Origin: Pseudomonas fulva NBRC 16637 = DSM 17717
Lineage (GTDB): Bacteria > Pseudomonadota > Gammaproteobacteria > Pseudomonadales > Pseudomonadaceae
Direction of reading: 5' to 3'
NCBI RefSeq assembly: GCF_000730565.1
Contig: NZ_BBIQ01000023.1
Coordinates: forward strand, 1-64,000
DNA length: 64,000 nt
This document shows positions 8,961-17,381 of this stretch, in pieces. Every line of letters begins with the position of its first letter. Position 1 is the stretch's first letter. The notes under the pieces were generated by a model. That model was not told the origin of the DNA. It did not search any database and was given only the letters and a program-made list of their open reading frames with translations. A program made the translations under genes and the position numbers.

Positions 8961-9299
8961 TCATAACCCGAGCATGTTGTAGTGCACGTAGTACATGATC
9001 CACAGCGACAACCCCACCAACAGCGTGATGATCACCACCGTGAACACCAGCGCGATCAAGTTCCAACGCTGCTCTCGCGCTGTGGTCAGGTGCAGGAAAA
9101 ACACCATGTGCACCACGATCTGGACCAGGGCGCACACCAGCACGGTCATGAAGGTCAGGTGACGCGGCAGGCTGGGGTACATGGCCAGCCCGAAGGGCAG
9201 CAGGGTGAGCAGGGCTGCCAGCACGAACCCTGTGTTATACGAACGGTGGCTGCTCTGGCTAGCGCCGGCACTGCTAGGTACATGGCTTTGACGACTCAT
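8961..9299 (-). CDS. cyoD: Cytochrome bo quinol oxidase subunit IV
   Basis: 112 aa; the start ATG at 9299 overlaps the cyoC stop by one base (TGATG). Three membrane helices are predicted, with family blocks SYNTGFVLAALLTLLPF and VHMVFFLHL. CyoD is an accessory subunit that helps CuB binding and assembly of the oxidase in the inner membrane. It is the last gene of the operon here: the next gene (7678-8910) is a convergent MFS exporter, not the usual cyoE heme O synthase. Confidence 0.92.
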   Translation of the reverse strand: MSRQSHVPSSAGASQSSHRSYNTGFVLAALLTLLPFGLAMYPSLPRHLTFMTVLVCALVQIVVHMVFFLHLTTAREQRWNLIALVFTVVIITLLVGLSLWIMYYVHYNMLGL

Positions 9300-9910
9300 C
9301 AGATCACCCCGAACAGATAAACGACGGTAAACACACAGACCCACACGATGTCCAGGAAATGCCAGAACAGGCTCAGGCAGCTCAAGCGCGTAGCATTGAC
9401 ACAGGTCAGGCCGCGCTGGTGAACCTGCATCATCAACAGGGCCATCCAGATCAGCCCCACCAGCACGTGCAGGCCGTGAGTGCCCACCAACGTGAAGAAC
9501 GCCGTCAGAAACGCACTGCGTTGGGGGCCTGCGCCCTCGCTGATCAGATGATGGAATTCATTGATCTCCATGGCGATGAAGCCCAGGCCGAGCAGGAACG
9601 TGACGCCCAGCCAGCGCAGCACCCAGCGCTTGTCCTGGCGGTGGTTGGCGAGCATCGCATAGCCGTAGGTGATGCTGCTCAAGAGCAACAGGAACGTCTC
9701 CACCAGCACATAAGGCAGTTCGAAGATGTCCGCCGCGCTGGGCCCACCTGCCACAGACTGTCCCAGCACCGCATAGGTAGCAAACAGGGTGGCGAACAGA
9801 ATGCAGTCGGTCATCAGGTAGACCCAGAAGCCGAACAGGCTCAGGGAGCCTGCGTCTTCGTGGCCATGCTCTTGCTCGCGGGCCGTTTCGTTGTGCACGA
9901 CATGGGACAT
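9299..9910 (-). CDS. cyoC: Cytochrome bo quinol oxidase subunit III
   Basis: 203 aa with five membrane helices, normal for the quinol-oxidase form of subunit III. Blocks include FGFWVYLMTDCILFATLF, YVLVETFLLLLSSITYG and GTHGLHVLVGLIWM, where the HGLH/glutamate region belongs to the conserved helix bundle. It binds structural lipid and stabilises proton entry to subunit I. It starts 3 bp after cyoB ends and overlaps cyoD, as in other cyo operons. Confidence 0.95.
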   Translation of the reverse strand: MSHVVHNETAREQEHGHEDAGSLSLFGFWVYLMTDCILFATLFATYAVLGQSVAGGPSAADIFELPYVLVETFLLLLSSITYGYAMLANHRQDKRWVLRWLGVTFLLGLGFIAMEINEFHHLISEGAGPQRSAFLTAFFTLVGTHGLHVLVGLIWMALLMMQVHQRGLTCVNATRLSCLSLFWHFLDIVWVCVFTVVYLFGVI

Positions 9911-9913
9911 GAT

Positions 9914-11887
9914 TCAGGCCTCCGCCAACCGTTGGCGACGCTCGGTTTCCATCCGTTCGACCGCTTCGGCCGGGATGCAGTAGTCGGTATTGGGGTCGTA
10001 ACTGCGCACGATCAGGGTGGCGATGACTGCCAGTGAACTGGCGATGACCAACCACCAGATGTGCCAGATCAACGCAAAGCCCAGCACCGTGGACACAACG
10101 CCTAGCACCAGGCCCAGGCTGGTGTTGCGAGGCATGTGGATCTTGCGAAAATCCATCTCGGCCAGGGTTTTCACGCCTTTCTCCTTCATGCCCCAGTACG
10201 CGTCGATGCCGCCCACGACAGGTTGCTCGGCGAAGTTGTAGAACGGGGGCGGCGAAGCGGTCGCCCATTCCAGCGTGCGCCCGTCCCAGGGGTCGCCCGT
10301 CGTGTCGCGGTTCTCATGACGTTTGCGGATACTCACCACCAGTTGCATGACCTGACAGGCCACGCCACACAGGATGATCAATACACCGACCATTTCCAGC
10401 AGCAGGAAGGGCCGCCACTCGGGTACGTCGAAGTGATTCAGGCGCCGGGTCATGCCCATGAACCCCAGGAAATAGGACGGCATGAAGGCAAAGTAAAATC
10501 CAGCCAACCAGCACCAGAAGGCAGCACGCCCCAGTGGGTCATGGAGTTTGAAGCCGAAGGCCTTGGGGAACCAGTACGTCAGGCCGCAGAGGTAGCCGAA
10601 GACCGCGCCGCCGATGATCACGTTGTGGAAATGGGCAATCAGGAACAGGCTGTTATGCAACAGGAAGTCCGCACCGGGCACCGCCAGCAGGACCCCGGTC
10701 ATGCCCCCGATGCTGAAGGTGACGATGAAGCCAACCGTCCACAGCATCGGCGTCTCGAAACGCACCCGACCCCGGTACATGGTGAACAGCCAGGTGAAGA
10801 TCTTCACCCCGGTGGGGACGGCGATGATCATGGTCATGATGCCGAAGAACGCGTTCACGTTGGGTCCTGCGCCCATGGTGAAGAAATGGTGCACCCAAAC
10901 GATGAAGGACAGCACCGTAATGACGATGGTCGCCCACACCAGGGAGTAGTAGCCGAACAGCTTCTTGCGCGAGAACGTCGAGGCCACCTCCGAGAAGATA
11001 CCGAACGCTGGGAGTATGAGGATGTACACCTCGGGGTGGCCCCAAGCCCAGATGAGGTTCACGTACATCATGGGGTTGCCGCCCAGTTCATTGGTGAAGA
11101 AGTGCATGCCCAAATAGCGGTCCAGCGTGAGCATGAACAAGGTGGCGGTGAGGATGGGAAAGGCAGCCAGGATCAGGATCGAGGTGCACAACACTGTCCA
11201 GGTGAACACCGGCATGCGAAACAGCGTCATGCCGGTGGTACGCATCTTCAGAATGGTGACGAAGAAGTTCAGCCCGGTGAGCAGGGTGCCTACCCCGGAA
11301 ATCTGCAACGCCCAGATGTAGTAGTCCACTCCCACCCCGGGGCTGTATCCGATACCGGACAACGGGGGGTAGGCCACCCAGCCGGTGCGTGCGAACTCGC
11401 CAATGCCCAGGGAAAGGTTCACCAGCACGGCGCCGGAAACAAACAGCCAGAAGCTGACGGCATTCAAAAATGGATAGGCCACGTCGCGGGCGCCGATCTG
11501 CAAAGGTACCACCACGTTCATCAGCCCGACCACGAACGGCATGGCCATGAAGAAGATCATGATCACCCCATGGGCGGTGAAGATCTGGTCGTAGTGCTCA
11601 GGCGGCAGGTAGCCAGGCGAGCCGTCCGAGGCCATGGCCTGCTGGGTGCGCATCATCAACGCGTCGGCGAACCCGCGCAGCAGCATCACCAGGGCGACGA
11701 CGATGTACATCACGCCGATGCGCTTGTGGTCCACGCTAGTGAACCACTCCTGCCACAGGTATTTCCATTTGCCCATGTAGGTGATGGCCCCTACGACCGC
11801 CAGGCCCAGCAGCCCGACGACGGCCAGCGTGTACATGATGATCGGCTCGTGGAGGGGGATGGCGTCCCAGGTCAGTTTTCCGAACAT
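9914..11887 (-). CDS. cyoB: Cytochrome bo quinol oxidase subunit I
   Basis: 657 aa, full length for CyoB. It is the catalytic heme-copper subunit that reduces O2 to water and pumps protons. CuB and cross-linked Tyr region: WGHPEVYILILPAFG. CuB His pair: VHHFFTMG. Heme ligands lie in TAHGVIMIFFMAMPF and LIAHFHNVIIGG. D-channel and quinol-site residues follow GDLLR-type positions as in the family. The long N- and C-terminal helices distinguish it from cytochrome c oxidases. Order in transcription is cyoA-B-C-D with 4-bp and 3-bp gaps. A long antisense reading frame across this gene is a codon-bias shadow. Confidence 0.96.
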   Translation of the reverse strand: MFGKLTWDAIPLHEPIIMYTLAVVGLLGLAVVGAITYMGKWKYLWQEWFTSVDHKRIGVMYIVVALVMLLRGFADALMMRTQQAMASDGSPGYLPPEHYDQIFTAHGVIMIFFMAMPFVVGLMNVVVPLQIGARDVAYPFLNAVSFWLFVSGAVLVNLSLGIGEFARTGWVAYPPLSGIGYSPGVGVDYYIWALQISGVGTLLTGLNFFVTILKMRTTGMTLFRMPVFTWTVLCTSILILAAFPILTATLFMLTLDRYLGMHFFTNELGGNPMMYVNLIWAWGHPEVYILILPAFGIFSEVASTFSRKKLFGYYSLVWATIVITVLSFIVWVHHFFTMGAGPNVNAFFGIMTMIIAVPTGVKIFTWLFTMYRGRVRFETPMLWTVGFIVTFSIGGMTGVLLAVPGADFLLHNSLFLIAHFHNVIIGGAVFGYLCGLTYWFPKAFGFKLHDPLGRAAFWCWLAGFYFAFMPSYFLGFMGMTRRLNHFDVPEWRPFLLLEMVGVLIILCGVACQVMQLVVSIRKRHENRDTTGDPWDGRTLEWATASPPPFYNFAEQPVVGGIDAYWGMKEKGVKTLAEMDFRKIHMPRNTSLGLVLGVVSTVLGFALIWHIWWLVIASSLAVIATLIVRSYDPNTDYCIPAEAVERMETERRQRLAEA

Positions 11888-11891
11888 GCGC

Positions 11892-12815
11892 TTACTCCTT
11901 GCTGCCTTGGGGGCTCTGGCCCTGGGAATCGCTGAGGCGGCGTTCGACCTCCCGGGAGCGGTTGACGCCCTGGTACTTGTCGATCAACGACTGGAACAGG
12001 TGCGGGTCGACCTTGCTGTAATGTTCTACCGGGTGGGCAATACTGGGCTTGGCCAGCTGCGTGTAGGCAGCCCCATCGAGCTGGCGCCCGGCGGCGCGGG
12101 TGCGTTCGACCCAGTCATCGAAGCCCGGCGGGTCGAGGGCCAGCGCCTTGAAGTGCATGTCGGAGAACCCCGGGCCGTTGTAGTTGGCGGCGATCCCGGT
12201 GTAGTCGCCTGCGTGGTTGGCGATCAGGTGCAGCCGTGTCTGCATCCCGGCCATGGCGTAGATCTGGCCGCCCAGGGCCGGAATGAAGAACGAAGTGATG
12301 GCGCCGTCGGAAGTCACCCTAAAGTCAACGGGCGTGTCTACAGGCATCGCCATTTCGTTGACCGAAGCAATGCCGAGTTCGGGATAGACGAACAGCCACT
12401 TCCAGTCCATGGCGATGACCTGGACCTTGAGCGCAGGGGTGTCGGATGCCAGCGGCCGGTACGGGTCCAGCGCATGGGTCGAACGCCAGGTGACAACCCC
12501 TAGCACGATGATGATGGCCAGCGGCACACCCCATACCACCGCTTCGATCAGCCGCGAGTGGCTCCAGTCGGGGGTATAGCGGGCCTTTTCGTTCGAGGCC
12601 CGATAGCGCACCGAAAACACCAGCGCCATGATCATCACCGGTACCACTACGATCAGCATGAGCAAGGTGGCGAGGATGATCAGGTTGCGCTGCTCGAGCC
12701 CCACCTGCCCCTTGGGGTTGAATAACACCATGTCGCAGCCCGAGAGCTGGAGTGCTACGGTGCCCAGCGCCATCATCCAGAGCAGTCGCCTTGCCGTTTT
12801 CGGTTCCCTGGCCAT
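11892..12815 (-). CDS. cyoA: Cytochrome bo quinol oxidase subunit II (lipoprotein)
   Basis: 307 aa. The lipoprotein signal has lipobox LSGC at about residues 24-27, followed by two transmembrane helices and a periplasmic cupredoxin fold. The CuA ligands are absent, as expected for a quinol oxidase (VIAMDWKWLFVYPELGIASVNE). First gene of cyoABCD, divergent from the APC permease across 224 bp that must hold both promoters. Pseudomonads usually control cyo by oxygen through Anr/RoxR and by Crc, but I see no clear Anr box here. Confidence 0.95.
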   Translation of the reverse strand: MAREPKTARRLLWMMALGTVALQLSGCDMVLFNPKGQVGLEQRNLIILATLLMLIVVVPVMIMALVFSVRYRASNEKARYTPDWSHSRLIEAVVWGVPLAIIIVLGVVTWRSTHALDPYRPLASDTPALKVQVIAMDWKWLFVYPELGIASVNEMAMPVDTPVDFRVTSDGAITSFFIPALGGQIYAMAGMQTRLHLIANHAGDYTGIAANYNGPGFSDMHFKALALDPPGFDDWVERTRAAGRQLDGAAYTQLAKPSIAHPVEHYSKVDPHLFQSLIDKYQGVNRSREVERRLSDSQGQSPQGSKE

Positions 12816-13039
12816 GTGAGCATCCCGTATGTGTTGTCAGATGTTTCGGCTATCACATCTGAGAGGAACCCAATGCTCCCAAGGTTGTTTGCAATGCGCG
12901 ATTGGTCGACGAATGGCAGCCCAGGTCAGGGAACTTATGCCCATGGGTGGCTGGCAGTTGGCGCGCCACCTGGGCAGGGCACTGAACCTTGCGCGCAGGG
13001 GGGCAGTCACAGCGCCATTGACCAGACGATTGGAGCGCC

Positions 13040-14365
13040 ATGATGGCCAGCGACGCAACCGCCTCACTCAAACGCGTGATCACCCTGCCGTTGTTGGTGT
13101 TCTTCATCCTCGGGGACGTATTGGGCGCCGGGGTATACGCACTGGCAGGCGCCATCGCCGACCGGGCCGGTGGCGCCATCTGGGCGCCTCTGGCCCTGGC
13201 ACTGTTCTTCGCCCTGTTGACTGCGGCGTCCTACGCCGAGCTTGTCAGCAAATACCCCCGGGCTGGCGGTGCGGCGGTGTTCGCACGGCGGGCGTTCGGC
13301 TCGCCGTTGCTGGCTTTTTTGGTGGGGTTCGCCATGTTGGCGGCAGGCATCACCAGTGCCGCAGGGTTGGCGCTGGCGTTTGCTGGGGAATATCTGCGCG
13401 TGTTTATCGACTGGCCTTCGGCGGTGCTGGCGCCCCTGTTTCTAGTATTGATGGCAATGCTCAACGCCCGGGGTATCAAGGAGTCGCTCAGTGCCAACCT
13501 GGTCATGACCCTGATCGAACTCAGCGGCTTGGTGCTGGTGATCGTCGCTGTGGCGGTGTTGAGCGGCCAAGGGCAGGCCGAGCCTACCCGTTTGCTGGAT
13601 TTCGGCGAACAGGGCCCGGCTAGTGCGGTACTGGGCGGCGCTTTGCTGGCATTTTATTCGTACGTGGGGTTCGAGACGTCCGCCAACCTGGCCGAGGAAA
13701 TCAAGGACGTACGCCGGACGTACCCACGCGCGCTGTTCGGGGCCTTGCTGGTGGCCGGCCTGGTTTACCTGGCAGTCGGCGCCGGCGCCGCGTTGGTCAT
13801 GCCAGTGCAGGCACTGATCGACGCCAAGACGCCCTTGATGGACATCGTGCACAACGCTGACCTGGGGCTGCCCCACGGTGTATTCGCCATCATCGCTTTG
13901 GTGGCGGTGGCCAACGGCGCCATGTTGACCATGATCATGGCCAGCCGCCTTGCCTGGGGCATGGCCCGCGATGGCATGCTGCCGCGCGTTCTGGGCCAAG
14001 TGCTACCCAACCGCGGCACACCCGGTTATGCGATAGCCGCGACCACGCTGCTGGCCATCCTGCTGACCTTTACTGGCTCGCTGGAAGTGCTGGCCGAAAC
14101 CGTAGTGCTGTTGCTGTTGTTCGTATTTTTGAGCACGAACGTAGCGGTGTTGGTGCTCAAGAAGGAAAAGGTCGATGCCGAGCATTTCTCGGTTCATCCG
14201 GTGGTCCCTGTGTTGGGTATCCTGTCGTGCCTGCTGGTGCTGAGTCAGCAACCTTTCGAGAACTGGCTGAGGGCAGGGGCATTGCTGGGCTTGGGGGCGG
14301 TGTTGCACTGGCTGTCGGGCAAGGGCATTGGTCGGACCATTAGCGAGGGTGATGCGGGACAGTGA
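13040..14365 (+). CDS. APC-family amino acid/polyamine permease
   Basis: 441 aa; ATG at 13040 after GGAGCGCC. About 12 helices. TM1 has the unwound motif FFILGDVLGAGVYALAG, typical of the amino acid-polyamine-organocation superfamily, and TM6 has YSYVGFETSANLAEEIKDVRRTYPRA, the classical APC signature. Substrate specificity cannot be read. It is divergent from cyoA; a functional link to the oxidase is not evident. Confidence 0.85.
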   Translation: MMASDATASLKRVITLPLLVFFILGDVLGAGVYALAGAIADRAGGAIWAPLALALFFALLTAASYAELVSKYPRAGGAAVFARRAFGSPLLAFLVGFAMLAAGITSAAGLALAFAGEYLRVFIDWPSAVLAPLFLVLMAMLNARGIKESLSANLVMTLIELSGLVLVIVAVAVLSGQGQAEPTRLLDFGEQGPASAVLGGALLAFYSYVGFETSANLAEEIKDVRRTYPRALFGALLVAGLVYLAVGAGAALVMPVQALIDAKTPLMDIVHNADLGLPHGVFAIIALVAVANGAMLTMIMASRLAWGMARDGMLPRVLGQVLPNRGTPGYAIAATTLLAILLTFTGSLEVLAETVVLLLLFVFLSTNVAVLVLKKEKVDAEHFSVHPVVPVLGILSCLLVLSQQPFENWLRAGALLGLGAVLHWLSGKGIGRTISEGDAGQ

Positions 14366-14465
14366 CGGGGGCAAGCGATCATGTGCGAGCTTTGAATGTC
14401 CCATACTTCACTAGCCAACCGCGCCCCTGCGCAGACTTGCGCTGCTACTCATCAGGAACCGTTCA

Positions 14466-14651
14466 ATGGCCAAAGAGATTGAAAACCCTTGCGTGTCGAG
14501 CTGCAAGCTCAAGCATGAAGTGTGCACCGGCTGCGGGCGCAGCAAGGAGGAGATACGCGGCTGGCGAAACATGAAGCGTTCCGAGAAGAAGGCGACGGTC
14601 GAGAAAGCGGCTGCGCGCTTGAAGAAGATCAAAAAGAAGGGCAAGGGGTGA
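14466..14651 (+). CDS. DUF1289-family small Cys-rich protein
   Basis: 61 aa. It has the DUF1289 pattern: NPCVSSCKL, CTGCGRSKEEI and the W-R block IRGWRNMKRSEK, with a Lys-rich basic tail. The four Cys (C-x3-C and C-x2-C) suggest metal or Fe-S binding. The family is common in proteobacteria and its function is not established. It starts 100 bp after the APC permease stop and may be its own unit. Confidence 0.85.
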   Translation: MAKEIENPCVSSCKLKHEVCTGCGRSKEEIRGWRNMKRSEKKATVEKAAARLKKIKKKGKG

Positions 14652-14765
14652 GTGGTGTGCAGGGTTTGTTGACAGCCCGGAACGGTTGGTAGGCGCAATT
14701 TATCGGCGTGCGGCCTAAGCATGGGCATCAATCACCTTGGTCCTTGCCGCATGGCTCCAGGATTC

Positions 14766-14795
14766 CCAGCTGGCGTTCTACCAGCTGGCGTTCTA
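14766..14795. repeat. Two direct 15-bp copies overlapping the LysR stop
   Basis: CCAGCTGGCGTTCTA occurs twice in tandem (14766-14780, 14781-14795). The second copy contains the LysR stop codon (14793-14795), so the duplication supplies a second copy of the gene end. Confidence 0.8.
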
Positions 14796-15731
14796 ACTGA
14801 CACGAGCGGCCAGCATCCCCTCGACCTGGGGAGCGACATCGAGGTCGAACATGGAAATGAAGCTGTCCATCAACGGTGATTCGTTGTGGGTGCTCCAGCT
14901 CATGTACAGGCCGATGGCCGGGTTGGGGGAGGCGGTCACGGGGTGGATACGGCGGAACACGACCCTGTCGCGCATGATCGAGTTGGCAATCGACTCAGGC
15001 ACCAAAGCAACGCCGAAACCGCAGGCCACCAAGCCTATCAAGGTATGGATCTGCGCGGCCTCCTGCACCACCTTGGGGTAAAAACCGGCGGCTTCACACA
15101 AGGCGGTCAGCTGGCTGTGATAGCCGGTGCCCAGCGCTTCGGGGGTGAAGACGAAGTCTTCCCCGGCGAAGTCCCTCAAGTCGATCTGACCTTCCTTTGC
15201 CTTCGGGTGATGGGCGGGCAGGGCCATCACGATCTCTTCGTCCAGTAACAGGCGCGACTCGACGTTTTCCGCCGAGATCGGCAATTTGCGCATGAAGGCA
15301 ATGTCCGCTTCTCCCGACAAAATGGCCTTGGCTTGGCTAGACGAGGACATCTCCTTGATGATCAGCTGGACTTTGGGGTAAGTCTCGCGGAACTGGCGCA
15401 GGGTACTGAGCAGTGACTCGTAATAGGCGATGGACACCGCCGTTACCGTGAGTTTGCCAGCAATGCCCTCGGACACCTGGCGTGCGTGTTCGATGCCCAG
15501 CTCAAGCGCCTTCAACGTGCTGTAGGCCGCACTCAGGAATGCACTGCCGGCGGGGGTCAGTTTGACCCCGCGCTTATTGCGCGTGAACAGACTGAACCCC
15601 AGTTTGTCTTCCAGCCGATGGATGGCTTGGCTCAACGGGGGCTGGGCCATGTGCAGGCGAATAGCGGCCTTGTGAAAGTGCAGCTCTTCAGCCACGGCGA
15701 TGAATTGGCGCAGCAGGCGGGTTTCGATCAT
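14793..15731 (-). CDS. LysR-family transcriptional regulator
   Basis: 312 aa from the ATG at 15731, preceded by AAGGAACAGAAGAA; a 16-residue longer reading lacks such a site. The N-terminal helix-turn-helix is RLLRQFIAVAEELHFHKAAIRLHMAQPPLSQAIHRLE, split here across residues 4-40, and belongs to the BenM/CatM-like side of the family. The effector-binding domain covers residues 90-295. It is divergent from the SDR gene at 16046 across 314 bp and probably controls it and the truncated SMP-30 gene in response to a pathway intermediate. Confidence 0.9.
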   Translation of the reverse strand: MIETRLLRQFIAVAEELHFHKAAIRLHMAQPPLSQAIHRLEDKLGFSLFTRNKRGVKLTPAGSAFLSAAYSTLKALELGIEHARQVSEGIAGKLTVTAVSIAYYESLLSTLRQFRETYPKVQLIIKEMSSSSQAKAILSGEADIAFMRKLPISAENVESRLLLDEEIVMALPAHHPKAKEGQIDLRDFAGEDFVFTPEALGTGYHSQLTALCEAAGFYPKVVQEAAQIHTLIGLVACGFGVALVPESIANSIMRDRVVFRRIHPVTASPNPAIGLYMSWSTHNESPLMDSFISMFDLDVAPQVEGMLAARVS

Positions 15732-16045
15732 TTCTTCTGTTCCTTCATCTGAATTGATCTGAGGACGGGGGTGCGGCAAGGTTACCGGTTAACAGGCCCC
15801 CGACTAAATACTAAAAAAAAGTAGAGCTAAGTTAATCATTGGATCCAATACCCGCAAGCGGTCTCGAACAGGTCCGAGTTCGGTGGCGTGGCTTACGAAA
15901 GGGCCTCAGAAGAGTAATCATCAAGAAATTATTCGGATTTACCAGCAACTTGATAGGCACCAGGTATCAACCTGCGCTGCCGTTAGTATTAAACAACGTG
16001 AACATTCATTGTTAAGGTAGGGCGGTACTCAAGCGGAAACAGACC

Positions 16046-16891
16046 ATGAACTTTACAGGAAAGACCGCCCTTGTAACGGGTGCTGGCCGAGGACTCGGTT
16101 TCAGTTATGCGCACGCTTTGGCGACACTGGGCGCCAATGTGGTAATTAGTGATATCGGCGCAGATAAGCTGGGCGCCGGGGGCGATGGCTCCATTGCCAT
16201 GGAGGCTGCGAAAGCGCTCCGGGGCAAAGGTTTCAACGTGTTGGGGCATCATGGGGACTTGTCCGGTGAGCAGGGTTGCGAGCAACTGGTGGCAATGGCC
16301 ATCGAGGCATTTGGTCAACTCGATATCGTGATTCATAACGCCGGTTGGGTCGGTTATCAAGCGATTGAAGACGCTGATGCGACATTCATTGGCCGCGCCG
16401 TGGATATCAATATCTATACCCCCGTGTGGTTATGCAAACATGCATGGAAACACCTCAAACAGTCTGCTGCCGCACGGGTCGTGCTGACCTCATCCGACCG
16501 CGCGATGTACCAGCAATATGCCCAACCGGGCCTGGTGGCGTATGCCGCCGGCAAGATGGCACAACTGGGCATCATGAATGCGCTGAGCATGGAAGGCACC
16601 GAAGCCGGCATTCTCGTCAATGCTGTATCTCCAGTGGCCAAGACCCGTATGTGGGGCGTGACGGGTGAACCGGAGAATCTCAAGCCTGAATGGGTGACGC
16701 CCGGCGTGGTGTTCCTGGCGTCGCCGAAGTGCCAGGACACAGGTTATGTCCTGCGTGCCAGCAATGGCCAATTTACGGCCACGCGGTTTGTGGAAAACCC
16801 AAATGTCGATTACCCGGTCGATCTGGCCCGCGTGAAGGCCACTAGCGCCGAACAAGTTGCCCAGCGGTGGGACCACATTAAGGAGCGATGA
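16046..16891 (+). CDS. Short-chain dehydrogenase/reductase
   Basis: 281 aa. Cofactor motif TGAGRGLG (residues 10-17), HNAG near 97-100, catalytic Ser in VVLTSSD and the Y-x-x-x-K site in AYAAGK. An Asp after the second strand (ISDIGAD) favours NAD. The C-terminal part is longer than in minimal SDRs and resembles the dehydrogenase domain of MFE-2-like enzymes. The SMP-30 fragment overlaps its stop by ATGA, so the two formed a catabolic operon, plausibly oxidation of a sugar or cyclic alcohol followed by lactone hydrolysis. The LysR gene next door is the likely regulator. Confidence 0.88.
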   Translation: MNFTGKTALVTGAGRGLGFSYAHALATLGANVVISDIGADKLGAGGDGSIAMEAAKALRGKGFNVLGHHGDLSGEQGCEQLVAMAIEAFGQLDIVIHNAGWVGYQAIEDADATFIGRAVDINIYTPVWLCKHAWKHLKQSAAARVVLTSSDRAMYQQYAQPGLVAYAAGKMAQLGIMNALSMEGTEAGILVNAVSPVAKTRMWGVTGEPENLKPEWVTPGVVFLASPKCQDTGYVLRASNGQFTATRFVENPNVDYPVDLARVKATSAEQVAQRWDHIKER

Positions 16892-17134
16892 ATAGGCCTC
16901 CTCAGGAAAACCTCAAACGCTTCTTACCGTGCCAGGCCGATCTGGAGGAAAGCCCGGTCTGGGATGAAGCTCATCAGTGCCTGCGCTTCGTCGACATCAG
17001 TGGCGGCCAGATCAATGCGCTGGACCTGCATGGGCAACTGACGCGACTGTATGAATCGCCTGCGCGCATTGGCGCCCTGGCTTTGACTGAAAAGGGCAAC
17101 CTGATTGTCTCCCAGCATGCTTGGCGTTGCCATC
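16888..17134 (+). pseudogene. SMP-30/gluconolactonase-like lactonase, truncated by an insertion
   Basis: The ATG at 16888 overlaps the SDR stop. About 80 codons are recognisable, with the family's first metal-ligand block LEESPVWDE and the beta-propeller strands LRFVDISGGQINALDL and GALALTEKGNLIVSQHA. Intact SMP-30 proteins have about 290 residues. At 17135 the sequence changes into a MITE-like element, and the frame then runs to a stop at 17230-17232 inside it. The missing three quarters, including most metal ligands, are not found elsewhere in the window. Confidence 0.85.
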
Positions 17135-17138
17135 CTAG

Positions 17139-17307
17139 GCTTTGTGTGAAAAGTCTTGAGACAAAGGTCAGGCAAAGCGAAAACAGCCGAAGGACGGCCG
17201 AAGTCGCGCTCGACTTTACGGGTTGCAAATGAGCCTTCCGACCGTGCGGCCGCTCCAGACTGTTTTCAACGTAGCCTCACCGAGTATCAAGGCGCTTGAT
17301 ACAAAGC
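17139..17307 (+). mobile_element. MITE-like element A with IS5-type ends
   Basis: 169 bp with terminal inverted repeats: left GCTTTGTGTGAAAAGTCTTG, right end reading inward GCTTTGTATCAAGCGCCTTG. Both ends are flanked by CTAG (17135-17138 and 17308-17311), a target duplication of the YTAR type used by IS5-group elements. It has no coding capacity. It is roughly 80% identical by eye to element B in inverted orientation and interrupts the SMP-30 gene. Confidence 0.75.
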
Positions 17308-17381
17308 CTAGTGTCCACAATCAGAGCCACCGCCGGTGTCGGGTTGAGCAGATGGGCCGCCTATGTGCGTCGCCATTCAGG

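Noticed and set aside
10136..11935. A 599-codon open frame on the plus strand
   Set aside because: It is antisense to cyoA/cyoB, His/Gln/Pro-rich and without any family feature: a shadow of G+C-rich codon use. The same applies to other long antisense frames over the cyo, lysR and urease genes.
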